The position numbers and the translations under genes were made by a program. This document shows positions 49,466-58,316 of a stretch of DNA of 64,000 nucleotides, in pieces (position 1 is the stretch's first letter; every line of letters begins with the position of its first letter). Origin of the DNA: MGIIb-O1 sp002457595 (GTDB lineage: Archaea > Thermoplasmatota > Poseidoniia > Poseidoniales > Thalassarchaeaceae); contig JBJLBO010000005.1 of the NCBI GenBank assembly GCA_045568115.1, positions 186,001 to 250,000 on the forward strand. The letters run 5' to 3'. Below the pieces are notes generated by a model. That model was not told the DNA's origin and made no database searches. It worked only from the letters and a program-made list of their open reading frames with translations.

Positions 49466-51184
49466 TCAAACCCTTCTGCGTAAATTTTCAAGTAATTCAT
49501 CAGCCTTACCTAATGCGGTTAAGCAGGCTTGGATATCTCCTGCCTCAAGAGTTGTCTTAGCCGCCTCAACCGTTTTTTCAGTTGCACGCCGGTTTTCATC
49601 ATCTGGCCCGATTGAAGTTGAATTCAGCCTGCGTCGTAGGATAGTCCACTCCTCTTGCACGAAGTTGAGTAATTCTTCAGCCTCTTTGTATTCAGAATAG
49701 TATCCTTGCAGATCTACAGTTAGAATGGAAAGTGATTCGGACGCCTGTTTCCATTCTCCATTTTCAGCTGACATCTCAATCTCTGAAAGTCGCTGCTGCC
49801 ATACCCCAGCAGCCTCCCCTGAAGGGAATCCTGCCGTAATCTGCTTCTTTTGCCTAAGAGCGCGCTGTACCTCTTGCATTGCATCCTTTGTTTCCCTTAC
49901 CTCACGAACAATACTGTCAGCCAAACCCTTGGCGAGAGATGCATCTCCATTGGCAAGTGCATCTTTTGCCTCTGCCAATCGATCTGAATTGCGAAGAGCC
50001 AGGGTCCCTTCGGCTGAGGCAAGTGCAACTTCAGCTTCTTCAATTTGAGCTTGAGCATCTGTAGTAGATGAAATTAGACTATCCAAATGAGCGGGGATTG
50101 AACTCGCAATGTGAATTGCTTCTTCAGGTTCCTCTGCATCAAGAGCCTCACGCGCGGCTTGAATAATCCCCATGACCGAATCAGAATTAGATGCTGAATT
50201 TTCAGAGATTAAGGCTTCTGCCGAAGCAATTTCTTCAACAGCAGATTGCCAATATTGCTCAATAACAGATGCTTTTGATTTAGCAAGTCTATAGAGAATT
50301 TCTGCCTCTCGTAATGAGCCTAGACTAGCTTCTCGATCACCCATTTCAAACGAATGTCGAGGACCCTCTACAACCACTGCAATGCTTTCGGCTCGCTCTA
50401 CTGCTGCCAATGAATCATCACGAATTGAATTAATGTCTCCCGTCATTGCCAAAACACGTTCAGTCTCTTGTTCAGACTCCTGAATCAGCATCATACCTCG
50501 TTCAGGATTTTTCCATCCCAATTCACGTGCCTGCTGAATTAGCGATGCTGCCTGCTCTAATCCCGAATTACTTGAACGGAGATGAAGAATCTTAGATTCA
50601 GCCATCTCTAATTTGTCAGAAAATTCCTGTCGCTTTTGATAATTTTCATCTTTAGCAGTAAAGTCTGGAATTATAGGAATCACAGACAGGGCTAACACTG
50701 AGACAATTAGGTATGAATCTGCCTTAAGCGAAATTAAGACTGCAAGTGCTATTGTAGAGCCTGCGATTCCAGAGAATCCTCTAAGTCGACGTGCTGAAAG
50801 AGATGAAGAAAGAGAATTGCGCGAATGAATCATTAGAAAAACGGCAATTGAGAACAATAACACTGCAGCAACCGCAGCATTTTCTGGACCGAAAGAATCT
50901 GCTGCTATTGCCAAAGTTAGAGGCCAACCTATAGTTGCGGCAATTGCAATTCTCGATCTTTCTACTGGGCCGTAGTCAATCAAGTCCATCAATAATAATG
51001 AAGAGGCAAAAATTGCAAGCACCGGACCCATCCTTGGAAGCATTTCCTTACTGCCATTGACAGCAGGAAGTAACCACCAGCCTGCAGAAATTATGAGAGC
51101 TAAGGTGCCTAACATTGCCACCTTTTCGACGCGAGCACGCTGTTGAGTAATCACTCGGTCAGCGTGGTCGGGTGGTAACACCAT
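49466..51184 (-). CDS. Membrane protein with long coiled-coil C-terminal domain
   Basis: A 572-residue protein. The first ~175 residues contain about six hydrophobic helices (LGTLALIISAGWWLLPA, MGPVLAIFASSLLLMDLI, AAVAAVLLFSIAVFLMI, YLIVSVLALSVIPIIP). The remaining ~390 residues are almost entirely charged, Ala/Glu/Ser-rich helical sequence, likely coiled coil in the cytoplasm (for example QLEMAESK-like KLEMAESKILHL and LAEAKDALANGDASLAKGLAD). No enzyme motif was seen. A structural or scaffolding role is possible. It precedes the helicase gene by 59 nt on the same strand. Confidence 0.7.
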   Translation of the reverse strand: MVLPPDHADRVITQQRARVEKVAMLGTLALIISAGWWLLPAVNGSKEMLPRMGPVLAIFASSLLLMDLIDYGPVERSRIAIAATIGWPLTLAIAADSFGPENAAVAAVLLFSIAVFLMIHSRNSLSSSLSARRLRGFSGIAGSTIALAVLISLKADSYLIVSVLALSVIPIIPDFTAKDENYQKRQEFSDKLEMAESKILHLRSSNSGLEQAASLIQQARELGWKNPERGMMLIQESEQETERVLAMTGDINSIRDDSLAAVERAESIAVVVEGPRHSFEMGDREASLGSLREAEILYRLAKSKASVIEQYWQSAVEEIASAEALISENSASNSDSVMGIIQAAREALDAEEPEEAIHIASSIPAHLDSLISSTTDAQAQIEEAEVALASAEGTLALRNSDRLAEAKDALANGDASLAKGLADSIVREVRETKDAMQEVQRALRQKKQITAGFPSGEAAGVWQQRLSEIEMSAENGEWKQASESLSILTVDLQGYYSEYKEAEELLNFVQEEWTILRRRLNSTSIGPDDENRRATEKTVEAAKTTLEAGDIQACLTALGKADELLENLRRRV

Positions 51185-51250
51185 GCCAACTCAGCAGAAC
51201 CTATAGGTCATGAGTCGAACGGTTATCTGAGTGGTCTAAGTAACGACTGA

Positions 51251-53347
51251 TTACTCTTCTAATCTCTCGGTGCCCCACAATCTGTGTACTAGCCAAGATA
51301 AAACTGCAATTATGGCAAAAACAAGAATTGTGGTTTGTAGAGGGCCGGAATCAGGATTCGCATAAATTTCATGGTCAATCGAAATTTCTCCTTTCTGATC
51401 TGATTCGACACCATTCCATTCAAAGTACAAATCGACATATCCGGATTTTTCAATTAATAAATCGAGATCAACACCAAATTCGACTATTGGATACTGAGAG
51501 GTTGCAGGAGGTATGTTCACGTATTCAGAACAGACTTCTTGACTGCAAAGTCTACCCAGAGCAGCATTGCCGCCATGATTTTGGAAAACTCCATGGAATA
51601 AAATTGAATCTCCGACAATGCTTGAACCATAGTGACTGATGTTCCAGAAATGAATGTCAACTAGAGGACTTGGTTGAATTGAAATTGGGAAGGTAAGGGA
51701 GTCCACATTTTGTTTAGAGTCAGAAGCAATAATCTGAAACCAATGATTACCGGCTTTCTGAGGGGTGTAATCGAAGTTTTCAATTTGCTCGAAACTCTGA
51801 TTGTCAAAGATTGTTTCCTCATCTATGATAATAGTCCAAATGGTATCTGAAATAGAATCTAAATCATCGAATGAATTACTCAGATTGACTGTTAGAGTTT
51901 CATTAACTCTCACAAAGGATTCTAATTCTATCATGCTTCCATTAGAGTAAATTTCAGGTAGAATCTGTGGCCCTGCTTGGTCTATAACTAAAATTGTCCA
52001 ATTTTTGTAAACAGGATTACCTGCATCATCAGTTACCGAGAGATTAAGGCTGAATCTAGATTCTTCCTTTCCTTGGTGACGTGATTCAATATCTAAGTGA
52101 ATACCATTGACATTATTATCTTGAGAGAATGTACTCTGAGCAACCATTTCGTCCCAATCAATGTGCCGCCATTCACTAGTTTTATTACTCGTGATTTCGA
52201 TTGTATTTACATTACCTGAATCATCCAATGCAGTAATATTGATTTCAAGTATTTCTTCACTTCCTATCTCAATAATACCATCTGAGACATCTATCTCTCT
52301 AGAATTACCTTCTGTTGGAATTGAGGTGAAGGAGGCCTCCCATGTTGGGGAAATTCCATCAACCACTATATTTTCATACCAAGTTTCGGATTCATCTAAT
52401 GAGTCAGTACAAGAAAACACTACACTCAGAACTTCTCCATGAGAAAAACCCAATTCAGATGGAGTAATGGAAATCCAAGGTTCATTGGAGTAGCTCAAAA
52501 CTTCAATTCCATTATTGCTGACTTTCCATTCAGTTTCAATATTCTCTAACTCACTATCAAAACACTTAGCCTCGTAAGTTGTAGGATAATTGAGAGAAAC
52601 TTGAGAACCTTGGTTAAATCGATTAGCTTCAATAGTTGGTGGCATATTTTCCCTAATACTAATCCTAATGTCTGATGCCACTGGAGCCGCACTCCTGTTT
52701 ACCGTAAATTCACTAGAGTTACCACTGATGATTTCTAGCATTGGAGAGAAACCAAATTGGAAGGGTTCAGGCAATACTATTGTCAGTGGAATTTCTTCAA
52801 TAATATTCCCAACTCTAGGGATTGTAAGAAGACGTATTGATCCACTATCTGTTTGACCTGATAAATCAGAATGTTCAGTCCACCCCCATGTACCATTATT
52901 ATCACTTACAGACCCTGGAATAGGAGAAATGACTGAGACATTGAGGTTCAGTGCAGTGAAATTATTCACATCTAAAATACAGCATCCGCCAATTTCAGAG
53001 TTAGTCCAGTTCCTATCATTAATGATGAAATCCTGAAAACTTTCAATCTCTGAAATGCTTAGATATCCATCTGAATCTCCAAGATTAATGTCAATTTGTG
53101 ATCTAATTCCAATTTCAGGATTATCTAGAGAACTAGTTCCAGTTTGTTCAGAGATGGTTACATTCAGACTCCAAGTTGCCGAGATACTTTGTGAAGCAAT
53201 GAGATTGTCATGTATCACTAATGTTGACGTGCCTTGAATCTGAGTATCATCATCGGGAAGTTCTTGTTCGTCAGCACTAACTATAGAAAGTGTAGGAATA
53301 AGCAGCATTAGAGTAAGAAAAATTGCAATACTGTTTCGTTGCATCAT
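51251..53347 (-). CDS. Secreted surface protein with C-terminal membrane anchor
   Basis: A 698-residue exported protein. The signal peptide (SIAIFLTLMLLIPTLSIVSA) is followed by ~640 residues of Ser/Asn/Ile/Glu-rich beta-type sequence, probably Ig-like repeats (SVSDNNGTWGW, EITSNKTSEWRHIDWDEM). One C-terminal transmembrane helix (LQTTILVFAIIAVLSWLVHRLW) ends in a short tail. Its ATG overlaps the TAA stop of the GHMP kinase by one base, so translation is coupled to a sugar-kinase gene. A cell-envelope or adhesion role is inferred from the architecture. Confidence 0.72.
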   Translation of the reverse strand: MMQRNSIAIFLTLMLLIPTLSIVSADEQELPDDDTQIQGTSTLVIHDNLIASQSISATWSLNVTISEQTGTSSLDNPEIGIRSQIDINLGDSDGYLSISEIESFQDFIINDRNWTNSEIGGCCILDVNNFTALNLNVSVISPIPGSVSDNNGTWGWTEHSDLSGQTDSGSIRLLTIPRVGNIIEEIPLTIVLPEPFQFGFSPMLEIISGNSSEFTVNRSAAPVASDIRISIRENMPPTIEANRFNQGSQVSLNYPTTYEAKCFDSELENIETEWKVSNNGIEVLSYSNEPWISITPSELGFSHGEVLSVVFSCTDSLDESETWYENIVVDGISPTWEASFTSIPTEGNSREIDVSDGIIEIGSEEILEINITALDDSGNVNTIEITSNKTSEWRHIDWDEMVAQSTFSQDNNVNGIHLDIESRHQGKEESRFSLNLSVTDDAGNPVYKNWTILVIDQAGPQILPEIYSNGSMIELESFVRVNETLTVNLSNSFDDLDSISDTIWTIIIDEETIFDNQSFEQIENFDYTPQKAGNHWFQIIASDSKQNVDSLTFPISIQPSPLVDIHFWNISHYGSSIVGDSILFHGVFQNHGGNAALGRLCSQEVCSEYVNIPPATSQYPIVEFGVDLDLLIEKSGYVDLYFEWNGVESDQKGEISIDHEIYANPDSGPLQTTILVFAIIAVLSWLVHRLWGTERLEE

Positions 53348-54327
53348 TATTCCCCATTATGAATAATTATTGAACCTGAGGTGTCGACTGATAGAGGGAT
53401 TATTCGATGAATAACAGAAAGTTCCGATTGAAGCCTCTGTCTTAGATTAGCATCACCATGAACAAGGAAGAATCCACCGCCACCCGCACCCAATAGTTTG
53501 GCCCCACTTGCACCCATTTCCATCAATCGGTCGTGAATTGAATCGAGATTCTTATCGCTAACGCTTGCAGTAGTACCTCGCTTTTCTTGCCAAGCCTCTT
53601 CTAGAAGTTGACCTAATCCTGACAGGTCACCCACTTCAAGGCGATTTCGGGCCTCATCAGCCTGTTCACGTATAGTGCGTAGACGGGATAATCTGTCTGC
53701 CTCATCAACAGGTTGTTCGGAAAGGACAGTTGCAGCACTTCTTGAACGTCCGGTGAAAACTAAAGTGAATTCGGATTCTAAACTTTCAATCAATCCCTCG
53801 CTCAATTTCAAGGGCTCAACTTTCACTCCATTAGAATCAAAGTAAATCGAATTAATGCCTCCAAATGCAGCAGCATATTGATCTTGGCGCCCAATTGGTT
53901 GACCCAGAATATCTATCTCAATTCTACATGCTTCCTCAGCTAATTGTGCTGCAGATGCCTCTCTTCCTGCGAACATGTGCAGGGCGTTCAACAACCCCAC
54001 AGTAACAGTTGAAGAGGATCCCAGTCCAGTTCCGCGAGATGGTATGTCTGCAATCGTAGTGATTTCGACACCTGAAGTAACTCCAGTCATCCGCATGGCT
54101 TCTCTAACTAACTCATGCTCTAAATCCTCAAAATCATCAACAATCTCCATCTTTGAATAGGACACACGGACTTTGTCATCGAAGCGGGAATTGACAGTCA
54201 CATGGATATGACGTGATAGAGCCAGTGAAGTGACCATTCCCCCTTTAGGTTCTGAATGTGAGAACCAATCTACATCAGTTCCCCCTCCGCAGAAAGAGAC
54301 CCGAACGGGTGTACGAGAGATAATCAT
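53347..54327 (-). CDS. GHMP-family sugar kinase (heptose 7-phosphate kinase HddA-like)
   Basis: About 326 residues from the ATG at 54327 (the frame is open to 54411). The N-terminus MIISRTPVRVSFCGGGTDVDWF and the glycine-rich ATP loop PSRGTGLGSSSTVTVGLLNAL match GHMP kinases of the D-glycero-D-manno-heptose 7-phosphate (HddA) group, as does LGAGGGGFFLV near the C-terminus. It probably phosphorylates a sugar phosphate for surface glycan precursors. The stop overlaps the start of the surface-protein gene by one base, and the start lies divergent from pyrB. Confidence 0.87.
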   Translation of the reverse strand: MIISRTPVRVSFCGGGTDVDWFSHSEPKGGMVTSLALSRHIHVTVNSRFDDKVRVSYSKMEIVDDFEDLEHELVREAMRMTGVTSGVEITTIADIPSRGTGLGSSSTVTVGLLNALHMFAGREASAAQLAEEACRIEIDILGQPIGRQDQYAAAFGGINSIYFDSNGVKVEPLKLSEGLIESLESEFTLVFTGRSRSAATVLSEQPVDEADRLSRLRTIREQADEARNRLEVGDLSGLGQLLEEAWQEKRGTTASVSDKNLDSIHDRLMEMGASGAKLLGAGGGGFFLVHGDANLRQRLQSELSVIHRIIPLSVDTSGSIIIHNGE

Positions 54328-54451
54328 CGACTGGGCGGCGCGAATATCAGACTTCAAGCCGACGGTTATCGGTTTCGACCCAAATCGCGCCTCTAGAGGC
54401 ACACGGAACACCTATGACCGGTATGCTTCCGGATTCGATGAAGGGAAAGGC

Positions 54452-55384
54452 ATGAGTGACCTCATCACAATGGATGATTTGACGAATGAAGAGATAATTG
54501 ATATTCTCGACACAGCCGAAAAACTACTGCCTGTTGCAAGAGGAGAAGTCTATGCGCCTCTCCTTCAGGGCAAAGTTCTAGGGAACTTATTTTTTGAAAA
54601 TTCAACTCGCACTCGAATGTCATTTGAGGCCGCAATGAAAAGACTCGGCGGCGATGTTTTGAATCTCAGTTCTGTTGGCTCAAGTGTAGCTAAGGGCGAG
54701 ACTCTGTATGACACTATGCAGATGGTAGATGGTTACTCAGATATTGCTGTAATTCGTCACCCTAAGCAGGGTGCAGCGCAGTACAGCGCTGATGCGGTAG
54801 ATATACCAGTTCTGAATGCTGGTGATGGTGCTGGAAATCATCCAACTCAAACAATGCTAGATCTCTTCACCATTCGACAGGCACATGGTACACTAGAAGG
54901 ACTCAACATTGTCCTCGTAGGGGATCTAAGATATGGCCGTACTACACATTCTCTATCTCATGCTCTAGTTCGCTTCGGAACTAAACTAACACTTGTCTCT
55001 CCTGAATCACTCAATATGCCTGAAGAAATAGTAGGTGATTTGAGAACTCACGGCGGAGATGTCACTGAAAGTGATGATCTCCCATCAATGATTCCTGAGG
55101 CTGATGTAATCTACATGACTAGGATACAAAAAGAGCGCTTTCCAGACGAAGACGAATATGCAAAGGTGGCAGGAATCTACAAGATGACTGCAGATGACCT
55201 CAAAGTAGCGAAAAAGACCATGATTGTCATGCATCCTCTTCCAAGAGTTGATGAAATTGATGCTAGCGTTGACGTGACTGGGCATGCACATTACTTCAAA
55301 CAGGCATTCAATGGAGTCCCAACTAGAATGGCATTACTTTGTCGCAGTCTAGGAGTCAAAGTTCCAAAGAAGGTGGGCGCATGA
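54452..55384 (+). CDS. pyrB: Aspartate carbamoyltransferase, catalytic subunit
   Basis: A 310-residue catalytic subunit. It condenses carbamoyl phosphate and aspartate in the committed step of pyrimidine synthesis. The ATG at 54452 is chosen (AAAGG just upstream); a frame open from 54230 runs antisense to the GHMP kinase and is rejected. Carbamoyl-phosphate motif FFENSTRTRMSFE, NAGDGAGNHPTQTMLDLFTI, VGDLRYGRTTHSL and MHPLPRVDEI are all present. It overlaps pyrI by 4 nt. Confidence 0.97.
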   Translation: MSDLITMDDLTNEEIIDILDTAEKLLPVARGEVYAPLLQGKVLGNLFFENSTRTRMSFEAAMKRLGGDVLNLSSVGSSVAKGETLYDTMQMVDGYSDIAVIRHPKQGAAQYSADAVDIPVLNAGDGAGNHPTQTMLDLFTIRQAHGTLEGLNIVLVGDLRYGRTTHSLSHALVRFGTKLTLVSPESLNMPEEIVGDLRTHGGDVTESDDLPSMIPEADVIYMTRIQKERFPDEDEYAKVAGIYKMTADDLKVAKKTMIVMHPLPRVDEIDASVDVTGHAHYFKQAFNGVPTRMALLCRSLGVKVPKKVGA

Positions 55385-55848
55385 GTGAGATGAGGCGCGT
55401 TACCGCGATTTGTAACGGCACGGTAGTCGATCACATCCCTGCTGGCAAGTCACTTCAAGTGATGCAAATGTTAAGAATTAATGTTGGGCGGTCAAATCCT
55501 ATTTCTCTTGTCATGAATGTTCCAAGCGGTAAAGTTGGACGCAAGGATGTCTTGAAGATCGAGGACCGTGAACTGACTCAAGAGGAACTAGACCGCTTGG
55601 CACTAATTGCCCCAAATGCATCTGTTGCAATCATTCGCAATTATGGTGTTGCAGAAAAGCGTCAAATTGAACTTGGAAATGAGTTAGTCAACATTGCCAG
55701 TTGCTCCTTCTGGAACTGTATAACTCAAAATTCTCGTGAACCTCTACCTCACAAGCTACGTGTTGTGTCTACAGAACCACTCGACGTTCGATGTTCTTAT
55801 TGTGGTCGTTCTCAAGATATTGACGAACTTGCTGATTCAATTCTTTGA
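55381..55848 (+). CDS. pyrI: Aspartate carbamoyltransferase, regulatory subunit
   Basis: A 155-residue regulatory chain. The N-terminal allosteric domain (GTVVDHIPAGKSLQVMQML, GKVGRKDVLKIEDREL) binds nucleotides. The C-terminal zinc site has C-x4-C (CSFWNC) and C-x2-C (CSYC), which contacts PyrB. The ATG at 55381 overlaps the pyrB stop in an ATGA arrangement, so the pair is translationally coupled. Confidence 0.96.
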   Translation: MSEMRRVTAICNGTVVDHIPAGKSLQVMQMLRINVGRSNPISLVMNVPSGKVGRKDVLKIEDRELTQEELDRLALIAPNASVAIIRNYGVAEKRQIELGNELVNIASCSFWNCITQNSREPLPHKLRVVSTEPLDVRCSYCGRSQDIDELADSIL

Positions 55849-55972
55849 ATCAAAGGGTAGCGTTCAATATGGCCCATCTGTTTGGGAAAGCCGAGTAATT
55901 CTGTAACCACAATCAAGTGTGGCCATCCCTTTCATAGGCTAAGGAGGTATCCGATATGCTGAGGAATAATAC

Positions 55973-56191
55973 ATGTATCAAGAAATGTGTGTTGGACTTT
56001 GCATTGGTTGGATAGTCATATACGAGATACTCAAAAGAACTGTATTTCCAAAAATCCTCCAGGATAGGGAAGAACGCAATCTGGAATATGAGGTAGAGTT
56101 GGCTTTAGGTTTAGTACCCACATGTGAAATCTGTGGACAAGAAGAACACACAACTGAAGAACACTACACTAGATGGAATGATGATTTTTGA
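55973..56191 (+). CDS. Small membrane-linked protein with CCHH zinc knuckle
   Basis: A 72-residue protein with an N-terminal hydrophobic segment (MCVGLCIGWIVIYEIL) and a charged middle. The end reads CEICGQEEHTTEEH, spacing C-x2-C-x4-H-x4-H. This is the spacing of the CCHC zinc knuckle with the final Cys replaced by His. Function is unknown. It lies between pyrI and a small membrane protein on the same strand. Confidence 0.55.
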   Translation: MYQEMCVGLCIGWIVIYEILKRTVFPKILQDREERNLEYEVELALGLVPTCEICGQEEHTTEEHYTRWNDDF

Positions 56192-56257
56192 GCTAAGATG
56201 AGTCAAAAATTGCGACATCAAGTAAATTAAAAGAGAAAACTCTCCTCGTACAGTTCG

Positions 56258-56530
56258 ATGGAGATCACATTGGCCTTCGTTGGTCTTTTCCTTCTCGGTA
56301 GTGGTTTGGGTTATCCTGTAATGATTTTTGCAAAGAATCGAGGTCCGATTCCATGGCTTCTGATGCCGATGATTGCGTACTCTATTCCATTGTTCACCAT
56401 TGGCCCTCATCCAATCATACTCGGGCTATACCTGCCACTAGCTGCTTACCTGCTATACGTAGGACAGATGGTAATACGAAATCCGAGTGCAATCAATGAG
56501 TTCTGGCTCAACTTCGAAAACGAAGAGTGA
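56258..56530 (+). CDS. Small three-helix membrane protein, related to the one at 15004
   Basis: A 90-residue hydrophobic protein with three helices (TLAFVGLFLLGSGLGYPVMIF, WLLMPMIAYSIPLFTIG, IILGLYLPLAAYLLYVGQMVI). The second half matches the pattern of the protein at 15004-15234: IGP-x-P, G-x-x-L, LL-x-VG. An acidic tail (NEFWLNFENEE) ends it. It is convergent with tpiA, 20 bp away. No function was recognised. Confidence 0.6.
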   Translation: MEITLAFVGLFLLGSGLGYPVMIFAKNRGPIPWLLMPMIAYSIPLFTIGPHPIILGLYLPLAAYLLYVGQMVIRNPSAINEFWLNFENEE

Positions 56531-56550
56531 GTCAATGAGTACCCCTTGAC

Positions 56551-57213
56551 TCACAATGATGAGACAAGCTCTGCCATAACTGCAGTGGGGTCATCCGCCT
56601 TGGTAACTCCACTAGCAAGGAGGACTCCTTCAGTTCCAAGTTCAATTGCTGCAGCAACATCAGCGCCATTTTTCACACCCGCGCCACAAAGAATCCCGAC
56701 CTCGTCGGAAATTTCACGAACGGCAGCAGCAGTTCCACTAACAATGCTGGGATCCGCAGTAGTAACAGAAATATCGCCACCAATTAGTTCGGGTGGCTCA
56801 ACAGCAACAAAATCGGGCTGTAGGGCAGTGAGAGCACGTGCTTCCTCAATATCCGCGGCGCAGGCACAAACTGTGAAGCTCTCGGGAACCGTATCCAGAA
56901 GCATCGCAACATGTTCGATACTGACCTTATGCTCAGCGTGATTGATTAGCGTGCCAGATGCACCTCTTTCGACAGCTGTAGATGGATGTAACCATCCTGT
57001 AAAAGATCCGAAACCAACCGGGTCAAGATGCTGACACCAAACCTCCAAATCGGGGGCGGCTGCAACTACTGCTGCTAAATCAAAAGCAGATACTACAACC
57101 ACAACTCTAGCATCAGTCTCTACACTCGCTATGGCCCTTGCCAAATCCTCAGCTGCAGCGCCATGAGCAGTCTCATAGGTCTTCAGATTGACCACGACTA
57201 GGGGGCGAGTCAC
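56551..57213 (-). CDS. tpiA: Triosephosphate isomerase (archaeal type)
   Basis: A 220-residue TIM-barrel enzyme of the short archaeal form, interconverting dihydroxyacetone phosphate and glyceraldehyde 3-phosphate. Active-site segments are VVNLKTYE (Asn, Lys), LINHAEHK (His) and FVAVEPPELIGG (catalytic Glu), with LCGAGVKNGADVAAAIELGTEGVLLASG at the phosphate end. The start is GTG at 57213. It follows the nucleotidyltransferase gene by 42 nt on the same strand. Confidence 0.96.
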   Translation of the reverse strand: MTRPLVVVNLKTYETAHGAAAEDLARAIASVETDARVVVVVSAFDLAAVVAAAPDLEVWCQHLDPVGFGSFTGWLHPSTAVERGASGTLINHAEHKVSIEHVAMLLDTVPESFTVCACAADIEEARALTALQPDFVAVEPPELIGGDISVTTADPSIVSGTAAAVREISDEVGILCGAGVKNGADVAAAIELGTEGVLLASGVTKADDPTAVMAELVSSL

Positions 57214-57255
57214 GGTTGTGCGAAGTGACGAGCCGCTTTGACGCTGACGGATACA

Positions 57256-58212
57256 TTACACATTGGAATGATGTCCTACTACTGTTTCACTAAGTTTCGA
57301 ATCGGCACTAATTCGCGCGCCTTCTCCAACGATACAACCTTCTAGTTTGCAACCATCACCAATCCAAGCACTATCCATAATTACAGAATCGGTAATAGAT
57401 GAGGAATCACCTAGATGGACTCCTTTACCTATTGATGAACGAGTGACATCCCCAAATCTTGCACCATCTGCAAACCACGATTCACAGCATTTGAATCCAC
57501 TAGAAAATCGCTTAGATTCGATGCAGACCTTTGCAGCCTGAATGAAGGATGACGGAGTTCCTGCATCGACAAAATAACCAGTGAAAGAAATGCCCGCCAT
57601 ATTTCCTGAAGCAGCGATTCCTGGAAATACTTCCCTCTCCATAGAATGGTTTTCTAATCTCAAATTATCCAAAATCTCTCTCTCAACAAGATAACAACCT
57701 GCATTAATCAGATTTGAGAACTCAGTACCTGGTGCAGGCTTCTCTTGAAATCGCCTGATGAAGCCTGAGTTATCCAATTCGCATACTCCAAATCGACTTG
57801 GATCTTCAACCTCCCAAAGTGAGAGCGTAGCAAGCGCACCTGTTGTTTTGTGATGTTTGAGAAGCGATTCTACTTCAACACTGGATACAAGGTCTCCATT
57901 CAATACCAAAACAGGCCCTTCGCCACTCAAGTGTTCTCGAGCCAAGGCTATGGCTCCACCTGTTCCCATTGCCTCATCCTCTACTGACAGAACTACTTCG
58001 TATGGGAGCTCTGCATTTGTGGCCCAATCACGCATCTCTTCGATACCAAATCCTGCAGCCACAATGACTCTATCGATCAATTCAGATGGAACTACTTCCA
58101 CCACTCTCTGTAGCAGTGGCTGATCTAGAATCGGAAGTAGTGGTTTAGCACGATCTTCAGTCAGAGGACGCAGTCTAGTTCCGAATCCACCGGCTAGGAC
58201 AATGACTTCCAT
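57256..58212 (-). CDS. NDP-sugar pyrophosphorylase (mannose-1-phosphate guanylyltransferase-like)
   Basis: About 318 residues from the ATG at 58212. The nucleotidyltransferase signature VIVLAGGFGTRLRPLTEDRAKPLLPI starts the protein; VLVLNGDLVSS (metal Asp) and NAGCYLV follow. The C-terminal ~70 residues form left-handed beta-helix hexapeptide repeats (IGKGVHLGDSS, IGDGCKLEGCIVGEGARI). It activates a sugar 1-phosphate, probably mannose or glucose, for surface glycans. It pairs logically with the GHMP kinase at 53.3 kb but is not adjacent. It is divergent from sucC. Confidence 0.9.
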   Translation of the reverse strand: MEVIVLAGGFGTRLRPLTEDRAKPLLPILDQPLLQRVVEVVPSELIDRVIVAAGFGIEEMRDWATNAELPYEVVLSVEDEAMGTGGAIALAREHLSGEGPVLVLNGDLVSSVEVESLLKHHKTTGALATLSLWEVEDPSRFGVCELDNSGFIRRFQEKPAPGTEFSNLINAGCYLVEREILDNLRLENHSMEREVFPGIAASGNMAGISFTGYFVDAGTPSSFIQAAKVCIESKRFSSGFKCCESWFADGARFGDVTRSSIGKGVHLGDSSSITDSVIMDSAWIGDGCKLEGCIVGEGARISADSKLSETVVGHHSNV

Positions 58213-58316
58213 GGCATTGGGGATATGGGGTTGACTTTGAGCGCTTCGCGTACAAGACAACCACATTGCACAAGCGCATCGTTGAAAGACAGGTGTCGAG
58301 TGGGCGGCTCGTCGCT

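Noticed and set aside
54230..54451. Extended start of PyrB
   Set aside because: The extra 74 codons overlap the start of the divergent GHMP kinase and do not resemble PyrB; the ATG at 54452 has AAAGG upstream and fits the family length.
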